From Glebionis coronaria (lineage: Eukaryota; Streptophyta; Magnoliopsida; Asterales; Asteraceae), in assembly GCA_025667525.1 (NCBI GenBank), contig CM046877.1, forward strand, positions 622,378,262 to 622,442,261: a DNA stretch of 64,000 bases, written 5' to 3'. Numbering within the stretch: position 1 is the stretch's first letter; each line of letters begins with the position of its first letter. Below are positions 12,197-24,879 of this stretch, piece after piece. The translations under genes and the position numbers were made by a program. Below the pieces are notes generated by a model that was given only the letters and a program-made list of their open reading frames with translations, was not told the origin of the DNA and ran no database searches.

Positions 12197-12924
12197 CTCT
12201 TCTCGGGTCTCTCTGCTTCCCCGAAATCTACTCTTTCTTGTAGCATCTCCAGCTTACGTGCTGCATCGGCCACTTGTGCCACCGTTTTGAACGTAGCACA
12301 CACCAAGTTGTTTGCGACCGATGTACGAAGAGCCCACCGGAAGTGGTATGCTTGCTCTTCGGGAGTACCTGCTGCTGCGCCAAGAAAACCAACCAAACGA
12401 AGAAATCGTTGCATGAACTCGTTGATGTTCTCTCTAGCTCTCTGTCTGATTCCATGGTACTCTCTCTTTAGCTTGTCTTGCTCAGCCTTGGGAAAGAAAT
12501 GTCCCATCACCAAATCCCTGAACTGAGCCCAAGTCAAACCAGCCACCCAATTATCACCTCCCTCAGACTGCTTCAGTTCCTTCCACCATGATAGCACATC
12601 ACCTTCGAACCGGTAACAGGCCAACCTCGACTTGAAGACGGGGTCACAGCCTATTGCATCGAAGATCTTCTCAATGTGAGCCAACCAGCTTTCAACTTCA
12701 CTGGGGCTATCTGTTTTCTCGAAAGATCGAGGGCGTAGCTTATTTAATCTCTCCAGCCATGTGACCAGTGTTGCTGGAGGAGGAGGAGGAGGTACTGGGT
12801 GCTGTTGCTGATTGTTGGCAGCCTGCACCTCAGCCCTGATTTCGTTCCTCATTTGAGGAAGCATAGCTTGCATTGCAGCTTGGACTGCTGCATTGAGTTG
12901 TTCCTGCTCGCGTGTGAGAACCAT
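12197..12924 (-). CDS. gag: gag capsid exon of the minus-strand gypsy element
   Basis: About 242 residues. The N-terminus is rich in Gln and Ala (MVLTREQEQLNAAVQAAMQA), followed by a run of prolines (PPPPPP). The Retrotrans_gag-type domain follows from about residue 60: SWLAHIEKIF, a CYRFEGDVLSWW block, LTWAQFRDLVMGHFF, and a C-terminal segment with REYHGIRQRARENINEFMQR. This protein family forms the particle that packages element RNA. The exon ends with codons for Pro-Glu-Lys and a GT donor at 12196. No internal stop is present. Confidence 0.88.
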
Positions 12925-13366
12925 CTGACAGTATAACATAAAAATACATGATTAAACTGATCAAAAACATAAAATATATACATGAAAAAAATTATACCAA
13001 TAAATCATGAGAAAAATTTTATGTAGGAAAACTAGTACATGAATACATGATGCAGTTTTATGAAAACTTTTATATGCGCGACGCCTATGGTCAGTTCACT
13101 CAAAACAAAAGACATGGCGAGGGGACGCCAATAGGTCGGTCCCAAAGTTAAAAGTTTTGATAAGACACATGCGACTAAATAGGGCCAGTCCTGTACCAAC
13201 CATTACTTAGTCATAAACCTGCGACAATGACATATATATGAATACATGAAAACCATGAATGCATGAAAACCGACTGTCAGTTCTAGGAAGACCATAGTGA
13301 CTACCCACTATTCATAGGTCGTGTTTTAGAGCCTACAGGTCGAAGCCTTGGTTCTGATACCATAAT
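12925..13366 (-). promoter_or_regulatory. 5' leader and primer binding site of the minus-strand gypsy element
   Basis: The reverse complement of 13351-13362 is TGGTATCAGAAC, a Met-tRNA primer site four bases from the LTR end at 13367. The leader to the gag ATG has no open frame. It resembles the start of the plus element's leader (the CGACCTGTAGGCTCTAAAAC type block), supporting common ancestry. Confidence 0.85.
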
Positions 13367-16300
13367 TGTAACACCCCATTTTGGTAAATGGAATGTCACG
13401 CGTGATTATGGCGTGTCATCAAAGCATACAAGGATAAATGTCTTAAACATTACCTGACCATAAAGGAAATACCGGAAACAAACATTGGTACCCCAAAGTA
13501 AAGCTCATCACACACAAAAATAAGTACTGTAAATGAAAAGGACTAAACAATGTCCATGGAAACAAGTAGCAAAAGTATGATGATAAGCATAAAGTAATTA
13601 AGGCTAGAAAGCTTCCAACCCATATGCACGTATGCTTAAAGTCTACGAGCGTCCCTGAGTACCTGCCTTTTTGGGAACATGAAAGGAAAAACGGCTGAGC
13701 ATAACGCTCAGTGCACGGATATACAAGCATAGAATGAATAACATAAGCATATACAACATATGGCAGCGGAATTGATTAAGTCCTGGAAAACCTGGTATAA
13801 CTTAGTAAAACTGGTTTTATTATTTGAAAAGCCTTATGTTTATCTTATAAAAACTATTTAACATGTTTCTATTAGCCAATATAGGTCATGAAATATCAAA
13901 GTGCATGAATACTTGGAGGGGTGACCTCATCATGCAATTATAGGGGATGCCTCTAATTAATATAAGTTTGGGTAGGAGGGACCAGCTCCTTGTGAAGGAT
14001 GCAAGGCACACACCACATTCACCTGAATAATCTGTAAAAACATGTAACCTAGGATGCACCCATACGCCCCACATGATAACTTAATAATATGGCCAAAAGC
14101 TGAAAGGGACGCCACGAGCTATCACTCCGTCGTGGTGAAGTCATAACACTGGTGCCTCCAGTGTTATGGTTATGGTACATCCATAACTAGGTGAAACTGG
14201 TCATGCGTGTATATGGCTTAGGCATTTAATTAAACATAAGCAAATCAAAACATATAAAACATATACTGGGAAAACAGTTGGCTACATACGGGGAATCCTA
14301 ATAAGGAAGAATGTCCATACTGAAAGGACGGAGAATCCGTACCTTATGTTCAGTGAACGAAGAAGACGAACGGAAGAGAGTCCTACTTCGATCTCACTGA
14401 TGCTACATACATAATATACGTGTATAAGTATTCTGATTACTGAGTACGTATCTGGTTTTATATCATGTCATAGCTTGTTTTATATGTTCATGTCTTGTTT
14501 TACTGATACTCTTGTTATGTTGTGTTTATCATGTATTCTGGATATTCTGATTAAGTATTACTTGTATTTCTTGTATTATTATACTTGTTGTGTAATAATA
14601 AGTAACTTTCTAAAAATAGCAGGTTTCCTAAAATAGAAAGTTTCCAAAAATAAAAAGTTTCCAAAAATAGATTAGCTACTTAAAATAAATAAGTTTCTAA
14701 AAATAGAAAGTTTCCATAAATAGATTAGCTGCTTAAAATAGATAAGTTTTTAAAAATAGAAAGTTTCCATATTTAGAAATAAACTAGATTATTAAGCTAA
14801 TAAAGTAAGCTTAAGTTTTACTGATTAATATTCTAAGTCATGTGATTAATAGTATAGTTTATTAATTTATACATGTAAATTAAATAAACTATATATTATA
14901 AGATTTAATTAAATATAGCATGATTTAATTAAATTAAAGTGTATATAATACTTAGGTTAAAACATGTATTAATATTTATTATTAATATAACCTAACTCAT
15001 AGAAATTAATTAATTATATGTCATGTTTTATTAATTAATTAATTACTTAGTCTAAATTCATGATTTAAATACTTAGGTTAAAATCATGTATTATTAATAA
15101 CAATAATTAACCTAAGTCATGTCAAAATTAAATTAATTATATAACATGGTAAATTAATTTAATTAACCTTGTAAATAATTAGAGTTGTAAAAATAATTAA
15201 CTTGTAAAATTAAGTCGTGAACCGAACCCGTGTGTTTAGTTTAGACATGTCGTGAACCGGACCGTGTTTACCCTTAAACCGGACCAAACAAACCCCCTAC
15301 CGAATACAGTGGCAAACCGGCCTAAGCCGGGTGCCCCTGCTTTCGGTTCGCTGCCACCGGCTTAAGCCGGTGGTCTTGCCCCTGCTCGGCCCAGCCGCTG
15401 ACCACCAAGGTTCCCACTGGTAGAAGCCAGTGGTCCCCCGCTGCCTGCGGTGGTTCCCCCTGCTTACCAAAAATAGCCACCGGCAGTTGCCGGTGGTGGG
15501 GGTGTGGCTGCCGAGACAAACCAAAGACCAAAAGGCCACCCCGACATGCGTCAGAGTCGCTTGTTTCGCCTGCTGCCGAACAACAAAGCCAACATCGAGA
15601 CCCGAAGGTCTCGGCTGTTGTCGCACCTGGGACACCAAGAGCTTCGGCTCTCGGTTTGTGTGCGTCGGCCGAACCAAAACACCCCTTAACCACCATGATT
15701 TTAACCCCCCATGATTTAATTAACATGTTTTTAACTCTTGTTATTTAATTATCATGATTTCATGTGTTCTTGATCTAATAAATAATTAAAGAGAAAAAGG
15801 TATAAGGATTACCAATGCGTGAAACAAAAGATAATGATAACACGAACGATCTCACTAGAATTGGATCACCAAAAATCAACAAACACCCCTTCTTGTGGTG
15901 TTATACCCGGCGGCCAAAAAGGGAGAAAAAGGAGGAGCTAGGGTTTTGTGATTTTTCTAATCTTCTGTAATTATGAATATGTTTTCTCTTTTTCTAATTT
16001 AGATAAAAATAAAAGTGGGCTTGGCCCCTTGCTTTGTTTTTGCCACGGGTATGTGGGGCCCACAAGGGGAAACCCCATGTTTTTCGTGTTCTAAAATATT
16101 ACGTGTTCTCGTGTTCGTGTTATAATATATATTTATACGTGATCGTAATAAATATTACGTAAATACATAATAATAGGTTCGTGATTATTTACGTTCATGA
16201 TTTCATGTTCGTGATTATAATTATTGTTGATAATAATTATCGTGTCTTAATACGTATTAAACACTTATTGCGTAATAACACGTACGTAATACTTGTATTT

Positions 16301-16399
16301 AATATTCGTGAAACGTAAATATGTTATATATGGAAAGTTTTAATCATATACGTATGATTATATATGTACTGTTCATGGTAAAAGCATGTGAGTTTTACA
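13367..16399 (-). repeat. 5' LTR of the minus-strand gypsy element (3033 bp)
   Basis: In minus orientation it starts TGTAAAACTC (right end, 16399) and ends GGTGTTACA (13367). It contains a GC-rich hairpin-bearing block at about 15290-15700 and a block of AAACTTTCTATTTTTAGAAA-like repeats at about 14600-14770. The partner LTR is off the left edge, so the boundaries rest on the TG...CA ends, the primer site and homology to neighbouring LTRs. Confidence 0.85.
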
Positions 16400-18315
16400 T
16401 ATGTAATTACAGTAAATATATAACATGTCATGGTAAAAATAAAAGACTTAGGTTAAAATTAATATAGATATTAATTTCATGAAAAACCTAGTTTTGATAT
16501 TAATTAAGTTGCTAACTGATCATAGGTAATTTTGTGGTTAAAATGATTAACTAATTTATCATGCATTAAAACTTAGGTTATAAATAAATTATTATTATTA
16601 TTTAATCATGAAACATATTTATAAGTTATGTTGTGAATTATTATGACATGAAATGATGGTTCATTAAATTAAACTTTAGACTATGATTATATGTTTAATA
16701 ATACAAGATTATATCATGACCTAAAGTATTAAACTTAGGCTATAATTAATTATATAATTATACATGATTTCACTTGTTTAATTTTATACACTATACATTA
16801 AATCACAAGTTTATTTTATGGTAAAGTTTATTTTACATTATTATTTAATATTTATTAAACTATGCAATTTAATATTAATTAATAATTATCATGTAACCTA
16901 TAGTTTTATTCTAAATAAACTTTACTATATTATTTAAATATCATGACTTATACATATAATTAAGATTAGCTTATTTTGACAACTTATTAAATAATCCTAT
17001 TTCTATTTTTGGAAACTTTCTGTTTTAAAAACTTTTTTTTTTGGAAACTTTTTGGAAACCAACTATTTTTAGAAAGTTACTTATTTATACACAACAAGTA
17101 TAATAATACAAGAATACAAGATAATACTTAAACTAAAATAAATGAAATACATGAATAATCCAGTATATCATTTAAAATAGTAAAATAAGATAAGAACATA
17201 TAAAAAAAGCTAAGAACATATAAAAAAGCTAAGAACATACCAGAACCAGTAACGTACTCAGTAATCGGATAACTCATACATGTCTCTTATTTATGTAGCA
17301 TTAGTGATATTGGAGTAGGACTTCACATACTTTCATCTTTCCTCGTTCACTGGACATAAGGTACGGATATTCCTTCCTTCAGTATGGACATTCTCTTTCC
17401 TTATTAGGATTTCCCCTTTGCAGCCAACTGTTTTCCCAAGTATATGTTTTATATGTTTTGATGTGCTTATGTTTAGGTTTTAATGCTTAAGCCATATACA
17501 TGCATGACCAGTTCCACCTAGTTATTGAGGTACCATAACCATAACACTGGAGGCACCAGTGTTATGACTTCACCACAGCGGAGTGATAGCTTATGACGTC
17601 CCTTTCAGTTTTGGCCATATTATTATATTATCATGTGGTGCGTATGGGTGCATCCTAGTTACATGTATTACCAGTATTTTCAGAGTGAATGTGGTGTGTG
17701 CCTTACATCCTTCACAAGGACTTAATCCCTCCTACCCAGACTCAATTAATTAGAGGCAACCCCTCTAGTTGCATGATAAGGTCACCCCTCTAAGTATTCA
17801 TGCATGCTGATACTTCATGACCTATATGGGCTTGGTTACATGTAAAATACAGTTTTCATATAATAAACATAAGGTTTTTCAAACTATAAAACCAGTATTA
17901 CCAATTTATACCAGGTTTTCCAAGACTTATACATTTCCGCTGCTATATGTCTCATTATGTTTCAGTCTTTCATACTATGTCATATTCCGTTCACTGAGCA
18001 TGTTGCTCAGCCGTTATTTTCTTCCATGTCCCAAAACGGCAGGTACCCAAGGTCAGACTTAAGCATTTTGGAGGACGTGCATAGGATGGGAGCTACCTTA
18101 GACTTCATCTCCTTTACCTTCATATATTTGTGCTTGTTTAGTCGTTCCTTATTTTATTTACTTTATCTATGTTTTGGGCTTATGTTTGGGGTACCGATGT
18201 TTGATTCTGGTTTTCCCTTTTGGTCATGTATGTTTTAGCACATATTACCTTGCATGCTTTGATGACGCGTCATAATTATCCTATGATATTCCATTTATCA
18301 AAACGGGGTGTTACA
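16400..18315 (+). repeat. Plus-strand gypsy LTR, 5'-truncated by the minus-strand insertion
   Basis: From about 17000 to 18315 this is clearly homologous to the reverse complement of 13367-14660 (roughly 80-85% by eye), including GGAGGCACCAGTGTTATGACT and GAGGCAACCCCTCTA blocks. It ends GGGGTGTTACA at 18315. No primer site follows, so it is a 3' LTR or solo LTR. The 16400-17000 part is AT-rich and matches the LTR middle only weakly. It is the target into which the minus-strand element inserted. Its last 670 bp recur in copy B (45566-46235). Confidence 0.8.
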
Positions 18316-18659
18316 TTAAGCATCATCTATTTTTCTTTCAATTTTAGATATGTTTTTACCTTTACTTTGTTATTTCTTTTTCACGTCTATTTCATATATT
18401 AAAAGAAAACAAAACATGTTATTACATGTATATTAAAAATCAAACTATTACCATTAACCTCATTTGAAAATAATACAATATTTTATATCGTAAAAAGGAT
18501 AACATAACATAACAAAAAATACAAACCTTGCATTCATGCGTCAATTTTATTTGAATAAGCAGAAGTTCCTCCAAATATAAAGTAAGCTTTTTTATAATTA
18601 TTATAATTCATTTAAACAACCACTGAAATAAACACACCATATAAAACATAATGTAATGC

Positions 18660-20880
18660 TCACACCAATAACATTGTGTATTAAACCTCATTTGTAAATA
18701 GTGATTAAATAATTGCGAAAGCCACCTCGAATATCGAAATTTTGAAAGAAAGGCCTACCGTAACAAAAAGTTGGACAACAAAAAGTGAAAATAAAAATAA
18801 GTCATTTACGATATGTAATCAAATTACGAAAGGTCAAACAATATAGAAACTTATACTCATGTATACTTCACCGACAAATTCACTAGCTACTTCACACCTT
18901 CACCTTACACAAGGTTGTTCTTAACATAAAATTAAGGTATATCCGTAAAAACACTACTCTATTGGATCTAATGGTTTTTGTTTTCAAGGTGGTTTCTGAC
19001 AACCACTGTTGTACAATATGGGTTCGCGTCCAATTTTAGGAAGTAAAAGATTAAAAAAGGGTAAAACTTTTTGAAAATAATGAAATGAGTATGAAATAGA
19101 ATTTTAATTTTGATCGAAATTGTTGTAAAAAACATGTATGTTACTACGAAGAATATATGATTTCTCATACTTTGACTTGATTATTTCTTTAGTGTGAAAT
19201 AACAAGTGATTTGATGATGTTTACTATATTATATGATTTGATTGTTTCTATAGTGTGAAATGAAAAAATGATTATATGATCTTTACTATATGATATAGTG
19301 ATAAATATGATATGCCTATATGGCATGAAATACACGAACATCATTGAAATATAGAAAACTAAAATGTTACGTATCTCCGTTCAATGAATTTGATAGGACT
19401 TAACAAATTCGAAAAAATAATAGTGTGTATCAGTTACAATTTGTGCGTGTGCTAGAAGAAACCGACTAGTCCATGATTTATACTCCTTAGGAAGCTTATT
19501 GGCGATTGCTAAGTGCACGCCTCAGATAACATTTAGGTTATTAACATTTACTCAACTTTTTATACTTTTTAATAATATTTTTTTTCTAGTGATGTTGATT
19601 AGAACGATATGGCATGTAATATTTCGACACATGTGGTTCTAATTATATGCGTGAGATAACATTTAGGTTATTCATATTTAATCAATTTTTCATATATGTT
19701 CATAATAAGTTTGTTTGTGGTGATGTTGATCATAACTATATAACATGTAATACTTCTGTAAATATGGTTGTAATTATATCTATGAGATAACATTTAGGTT
19801 ATTGATATTTAACCAACTTTTCGTACCTGCACATTATTAATTTGTTTCTAGTAATATAGTAATGTTTATTAGAAGTATATGACATGTGATTCAATAGTTG
19901 TAATTGTATATATGTGAGATTACATTTAGGTCATTTACATGACTTTCATACATGTTCATAATCAAGTTTGTTTCTAATAATGTTTAATCAACTATATGAA
20001 CATGTATGAAAAACTGACGGAATGTCAATAACCAAAATGCTATCTATGTTGAAACATTTCATGTCAAAAAGATGTGTTAGAAACATCTGTGTTGAAATAT
20101 TAAATGCCATATAGTTCTCATCAACATTATTAGAAACAAACTTAATTTTAAACATGTATAGGAAATTGATTAAATGTTATCTGATCCGTATAATTACAAC
20201 CATGTGCGTTTGAAGTTATTACATTATATATAGTAATTATGTTATGCCATATAGTTGATTTAATGCTATATAATTTTGATTTCATTGACTAGCCGGTTTT
20301 TTTAGCGCACACACACAAATGTGAACTGATACACACTAAAAATGTTTCAATTTGTTAATTATTACCAAATACGTTGAAAGGAGATGCGTAACGTTTTATT
20401 TTTCTACATTTTCATTTATGTCTATATATTTTATTCCATGTATGCGTATCATGTTGATGACTATAAAGTATAGTAAACGTCGTCACATATTTTTTTCATT
20501 TCAGAGAAAGAAACAACCAAAACAACTATGAGAAATTTTATGTTCATATTTGTAGCATATATGCTTTTTACAACATTTTCGATCACAAGTAGCATTACAT
20601 TTTTTCGTATTAGTTTCATTATTTTCAAGAAGTTTTGTCCTGATTTAATCTTTTACTCTCTATATTAGGAACCACCTTGAAAACAAAAACCCTTAGAGTA
20701 GTGTTTTAATGGACCTACCTTAATTTTATGTTGGAAACTACCTTGTGTAAGGTGAAGTTGAAAAGTAACTAGTAATTTTGTTGATGTTAACTTTGTCGTT
20801 CTTAAATTGGTGAAAGTTGCAAGATGCGATGGCTGGGGTTGAGTTTTCAAAGTAACATTGACTTATTTATTAGAAAATAA
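18660..20880 (+). mobile_element. Fold-back (long inverted repeat) non-coding element, copy A
   Basis: Arms at about 18850-19500 and 20285-20800 are imperfect inverted copies. For example, CCTTCACCTTACACAAGGTT at 18898 is answered by its complement near 20745, and GTGTGTATCAGTTACAATTT at 19422 by its complement near 20310. Between the arms lies a tandem array of a degenerate unit of about 125-135 bp. No protein is encoded. The outer ends and target duplication could not be fixed. Relatives are at 46580-48790 and, diverged, at 36330-41900. Class (MULE-like or fold-back) is uncertain. Confidence 0.7.
19519..19990 (+). repeat. Tandem array (AGATAACATTTAGGTTATT unit, about 130 bp) in the fold-back loop
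   Basis: The word GATAACATTTAGGTTATT or a close variant appears near 19524, 19648, 19785 and 19917, each followed by TTCATAnnTGTTCATAAT-like and GATGTTGATnA-like words. The same array is in copy B. Confidence 0.75.
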
Positions 20881-23172
20881 TTATTATTATTGATGTGACC
20901 CGACCTGATTCATGGCTTGTAAAATTTTTTAGTTTTTGTTTTTTAAAATTTTTTGTTTGTTGTGTCACTCCTAAAATAGTTGTTGAGTATTAGTTTGGTC
21001 AATGGCTTCTTTACCATTTGTTAAAGCACGCTAGCTAATCGTAAGCTAAAAAAACAACGTAGAAATTTGTTAATTGCTAGCTTTCTTTCATAAATATGTC
21101 ATTTTTATATAAGTTATAAATTGTAAATCTTGAAATATATAAACTAATTTAAAGAAATAAAAAAATAACTACAAATATATAAAATATCACATATTTTATA
21201 GTATTCTAATAGAAAATCAAAGAGACGGAACATCAACGTTTGATCGTGATGGAAACATGCTTATTTTACTTGTCCATTGATAATGTATTTGTTCCAAAAT
21301 GACCCGCTCACAATAAAACATTGAAGTGACTACACAATCACGTTTAGACATGAGTACTGGTCTCTCAACTATTTCCTTTGTTGTAATTTAATTACATATC
21401 ACTAATAACATGTCTCTATTATCATTTTTATTGTTTATTTTTTAGTTACGGTCGATCATTCTCCAGAAAGACCTCAAGTGGCTCTTGATTTTATTTCATC
21501 GCCAATGACAACAAGATTTTATACCGAATTTTATTGGTGTGGGTACACCATTGCAATTTTAGTTGGTGTAATTATTTGAACGGTTGATTAAATTACTTAT
21601 AATAATTATAAAAATGGTCATTTTGTTTTTGTGGGATTCTAGTTATTGAAATGAAATTGATGCAAGAATGCAAAGGTTTGGCTTCTTTGTTAAGTATGCT
21701 CCATTTTCTATAGATTTAGTTACAATAGTATTTTCAAATAAGGTTCATGGTAATGATTTGGCTTATAACATACATGGAATGGTATGTTTCGTGTTTTCTT
21801 AGTATATCTGACAACGGATGTGAAAAATAAAATAACAAAGCAAATGAAAAAGTTATCAAACAGTGAAAGAAAAATAAGCAATGCTCTATGTGATCGTTGA
21901 AATGCTAGTGTTGAGATGATTTTAACACATCGGCTATCTTATGTACCCAATTTTAGACGACTCAATGCTACATATGTTAAACCGAAATTTGGCTTGGTGT
22001 TACTAGCGTAAAATGGTACAGACATTTAGCTAAGCATGAATATGTTTAGCTAATAATGTCTCTTGTCATTTGTACCAGTTCACTCTTTTTAGTATTATTA
22101 TTTGAAAACAGGATAATGTTAGTGATCGATTTTTTTGATAATAAAAAACCTGCATACACTACTCAAATAAAACATCATTTTTACTTGAACTCATCAAAGT
22201 ACTCGTAGTCTTTTCCAATTTAATCATCCCAAATATAGTGTCAACTAATCAAAAGAAATGAACATAAATAGAGTACGGTCTTAGACACATATTCTCAACC
22301 TTAAGAAATACGGTGCAGATAATTGTGAGAACACAATCATGCATGTTATAGAGATAAATGGATGTGTTTAATTACGTAGCTTGTTTCAATAGAACAATAT
22401 AGTAAACAAAGTATACATGCATAATTACTAATTAGGGAGCATATGATCAGCAAAGGTAATACATATATGCACAGGGCCGCATGAAACAGAAAAGAAATGC
22501 ATAAAAGACCAACCATATGGTGTATCGCCGTATCTGCTTGATTCTGCAATACATACATACTTGTCATCATTTTCGCAAGAGTATAGAGTGATGTTCAATA
22601 GGAAAATTAGGAATTTAAACTATATTGGTGATCATAGAAGAAAAAAAGACATAGTTCGAACGATTTCAAGGAGGATTGATGGAATCGATTTCAAGGAAAA
22701 TAAGGAATTATAGTGGCGATCTTATATTGCCATATGTGGGATATTATATTAATGGGAGGCTGTTACTAAAAATTAATGGAAAAATTTAATAAGGGTGGTA
22801 GTAATGCAATTTAACGTTGAATTTACAACAACATTAATATTCGGTGGTAGTAAATTACTACTACTAATATATGATCGTTACAGTTTTTTTTATGGTCAAA
22901 ATTGCATTAACACTAAAAACATCGGGAAAGAAACTAAAGATGAAAAAAGCTAACCATAACATAGAACTTGTACTAAAACACCATCTTTATTCCAGTGCTA
23001 TAGAAGTTTGCAACAAAATTAAAGAATTAGAGAATATCACTGCTATAAATTTTTATCCACTTTTAAAAATGGATACTTAATTTAAAAAAATCTTAAAAAA
23101 CACATAAATTATGCTTACGGGACGAAAAAAGTATCTAACATAAAAAGAGCAAGGTTTTGTGAGACTCAGGAA
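20881..23172. other. Non-coding part of copy A
   Basis: No recognisable protein. A short coding-like stretch at about 21454-21560 (SPERPQVALDF) follows an acceptor-like TTATTTTTTAG, but copy B has a 12-bp insertion in it and it has no partner exon. A 74-residue frame at 22346-22570 (-) differs in B only by replacement changes. Confidence 0.5.
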
Positions 23173-23900
23173 GGTATTGTTTGTTTATTAAGAGGCTCTA
23201 AATCTGAATCTGACTTGCACATCTGAATCTGAATATTTGGTAGAAAAGTCTGAATCTAATTTCCATCTAAATCTAAATAAGTGGTTGAGAAATCTGAATC
23301 TGAATCAAATATAATTTTTACAATATAAATATAATACAAGTGCATTCTTCACACAAGAAATAAACTTTATTAGACATAAGATAACAAAATTATAATACAA
23401 TCGATCTAAAGCTAAAAGTCTTTTAACAAAACATGCAATCTCATGTATTTTTACTATAATAAATCACGTTAAACTACACGAGTCCGAAAATAGAAAACTA
23501 AATCGACCACGTTAGAGTTAAGATACATGAGTCCGAAACCGAACCCTTAAATTTTAACAAATATAAACCGTCAAAAATCATTTTATAAACTATTTATTTA
23601 GCAAAATAGATGCAACGATTTAAAAAACAATGGTAAACAAAGAAAAGAATGAAAATACAACAAAAATAGAAAAAATATAACATAATAAAAAATAAAAATA
23701 AATAAAAAAAAGTAACAAAAATTAAGAAAAAAATGACATTAAAAGGCGTTAAGACAACTCTTTTACATCTAGTTCAATTAGATGTTTGTGTCTCTTAATG
23801 CCTCTTAATGATCTGGAAAAAAATAAACAGTTTTGATAACCCAAATGTCTAACTACATTTGAATGAGTTAAAAGGTATTTTTAAAAAAACAAACACCACC
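23173..23900 (+). mobile_element. Possible hAT-like non-autonomous element, copy A
   Basis: The left end GGTATTGTTTGTTTATTAAG, with AGGCTCTAAATCTG behind it, is mirrored at the right by the complement of GGTGGTGTTTGTTTTTTTAG. Copy B (51096-51838) has better-matched ends including AAGAGGC on both sides. CTGAATCTGAAT repeats lie just inside the left end. I could not find an 8-bp target duplication, so the class is tentative. Confidence 0.4.
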
Positions 23901-24082
23901 AAAATCGTGTAAAGTCAAAGTGAGTTGGTCAAGAGTATTGGGTTTTGATTAAATAAAAGAATATCATTAAAAGAGACACCATTTAGTACAATTAAATCGT
24001 CCAAAAATAATCTATTTAATCTTTTAATTTTCAGATCTTAAAGGCCTAAAAACGGATATACAGTATGAGAAGTTAAAGTAGA

Positions 24083-24340
24083 GGTGTCAAAATGGGCGGG
24101 TGGGTGGGTACGGCTGACAGGATAAACGGGCGACGGGTTAAATGGGCACGAGCTAAACGGGCGCAAGCTAAAATTAAAAAAAAAAACATATAAAAATGTA
24201 TAATTAAAAAATAAAAATATATGTTTAAAATTCGGAGATTAAAAAATTAATATAAGATAACCACAAAGTAACCTAATTAGTATTTTATATGTGCGCCTAT
24301 TAAGCCTATAAGTTTCTTACATGTGTGCCTGTTTAGCTCA
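24083..24340 (+). repeat. GCGGGT/CGGGC-rich transposon terminus, copy A
   Basis: It starts TAGAGGTGTCAAAATGGGCG and is followed by runs of CGGGCG and AAACGGGC words, then AT-rich DNA. The same terminus is at 52017 in copy B and in inverted orientation at about 30415-30726. Such ends are typical of plant hAT-type repeats. No matching partner end was found. Confidence 0.45.
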
Positions 24341-24638
24341 TTAATAATAAAGAATAAGCCTAAAGTGCTCAATCCTTTTTTAAAAAGTATCAAATAATTC
24401 TCATATTTATCAAAATATGCATGATTTATCACTCTAAGTTAAACATTTTACAGATGCTCAAATCTAGTTTTACATTGGTTTTACATTGTTTTACCAAAAA
24501 TTTCAATTCTTTTGATTGTTTTTTCTTTCAAATTAAACATTACTAAATAAACATAACATAAATATAGATAATCAAGCCCTAACATGAAGTCCTTGGCTCA
24601 TTTACAAACAAAGCTTCAACGATTGGTAATCCAAAATA

Positions 24639-24818
24639 GAGAAATGTTAGGATCACAAAGAATTTACAAAATGTTTTCCACAAAATGATGTGGCATGATG
24701 ATTTGTATATCATTGGCCAATAAAAAGATGAGAGATAAAAAATTTGTATCCAACTATTACATGACACATCATTTTGTGGAAAATATTTTGTAAACTCTTT
24801 GTGATCCTAGCATTCCTC
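24639..24818. mobile_element. Mutator-type MITE with 9-bp target duplication
   Basis: The 180-bp element starts GAGAAATGTTAGGATCAC and ends with the complement of GAGGAATGCTAGGATCAC. The terminal inverted repeats extend about 54 bp with about four mismatches. TCCAAAATA is repeated on both sides (24630-24638, 24819-24827). Copy B at 54567-54575 has a single TCCAAAATA and no element, giving the empty site. A 9-bp duplication with long inverted repeats fits Mutator-like MITEs. Confidence 0.88.
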
Positions 24819-24879
24819 TCCAAAATAACCATAACCGAATAAAGTGTGTAAGAGATGTACCAGCAAACAAACTAGCCCG

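Larger units (their letters stand above)
10326..12924 (-). pseudogene. gag-pol: gag-pol of the minus-strand Ty3/gypsy element (gag, zinc knuckle, protease, RT), spliced and interrupted
   Basis: Four coding blocks join in frame: 12197-12924, 11960-12106, 11818-11897 and 11743 down to 10326. The breaks between them (12107-12196, 11898-11959, 11744-11817) begin GT and end AG on the minus strand, and removing them gives one open frame. Block 1 is the capsid-like gag (LTWAQFRDLVMGHFFP). Blocks 2-3 are a polar linker. Block 4 opens with the CCHC knuckle [14 protein letters not shown], then protease [12 protein letters not shown] (about 11420-11447), then RT with [18 protein letters not shown] and FIDDIM (about 10420-10440). 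ATG at 12924 (MVLTREQEQ) is chosen; an upstream in-frame ATG exists at 12939. The frame is cut by the nested element, hence pseudogene. Confidence 0.85.
1..16399 (-). mobile_element. Ty3/gypsy LTR retrotransposon on the minus strand, 5' part, split by a nested element
   Basis: Reading leftwards, this element has a 5' LTR (13367-16399), a Met-tRNA primer site (13351-13362), a leader, gag and zinc knuckle, protease and reverse transcriptase. At 10325/289 it is interrupted by a complete plus-strand element, and the RT resumes at 289 and runs off the left edge. Integrase and the 3' LTR are therefore not visible. The order gag-PR-RT, the RT motif FIDDIM and the long LTR are typical of Ty3/gypsy elements; a Tekay/Del-like chromovirus is my inference, not shown. 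The right flank begins TATGT at 16400, and the matching target duplication would lie outside the window. Its own host site is a plus-strand LTR of a related family. Confidence 0.9.

Noticed and set aside
15297..15726. GC-rich frames of 94-134 residues
   Set aside because: They overlap on both strands within the minus-strand LTR's hairpin-rich block; GC content explains the lack of stops.
22346..22570. 74-residue hydrophobic frame kept in both duplicated copies (also 50268-50492)
   Set aside because: All differences between copies that I can see change the amino acid, so there is no sign of selection on a protein, and no known motif.
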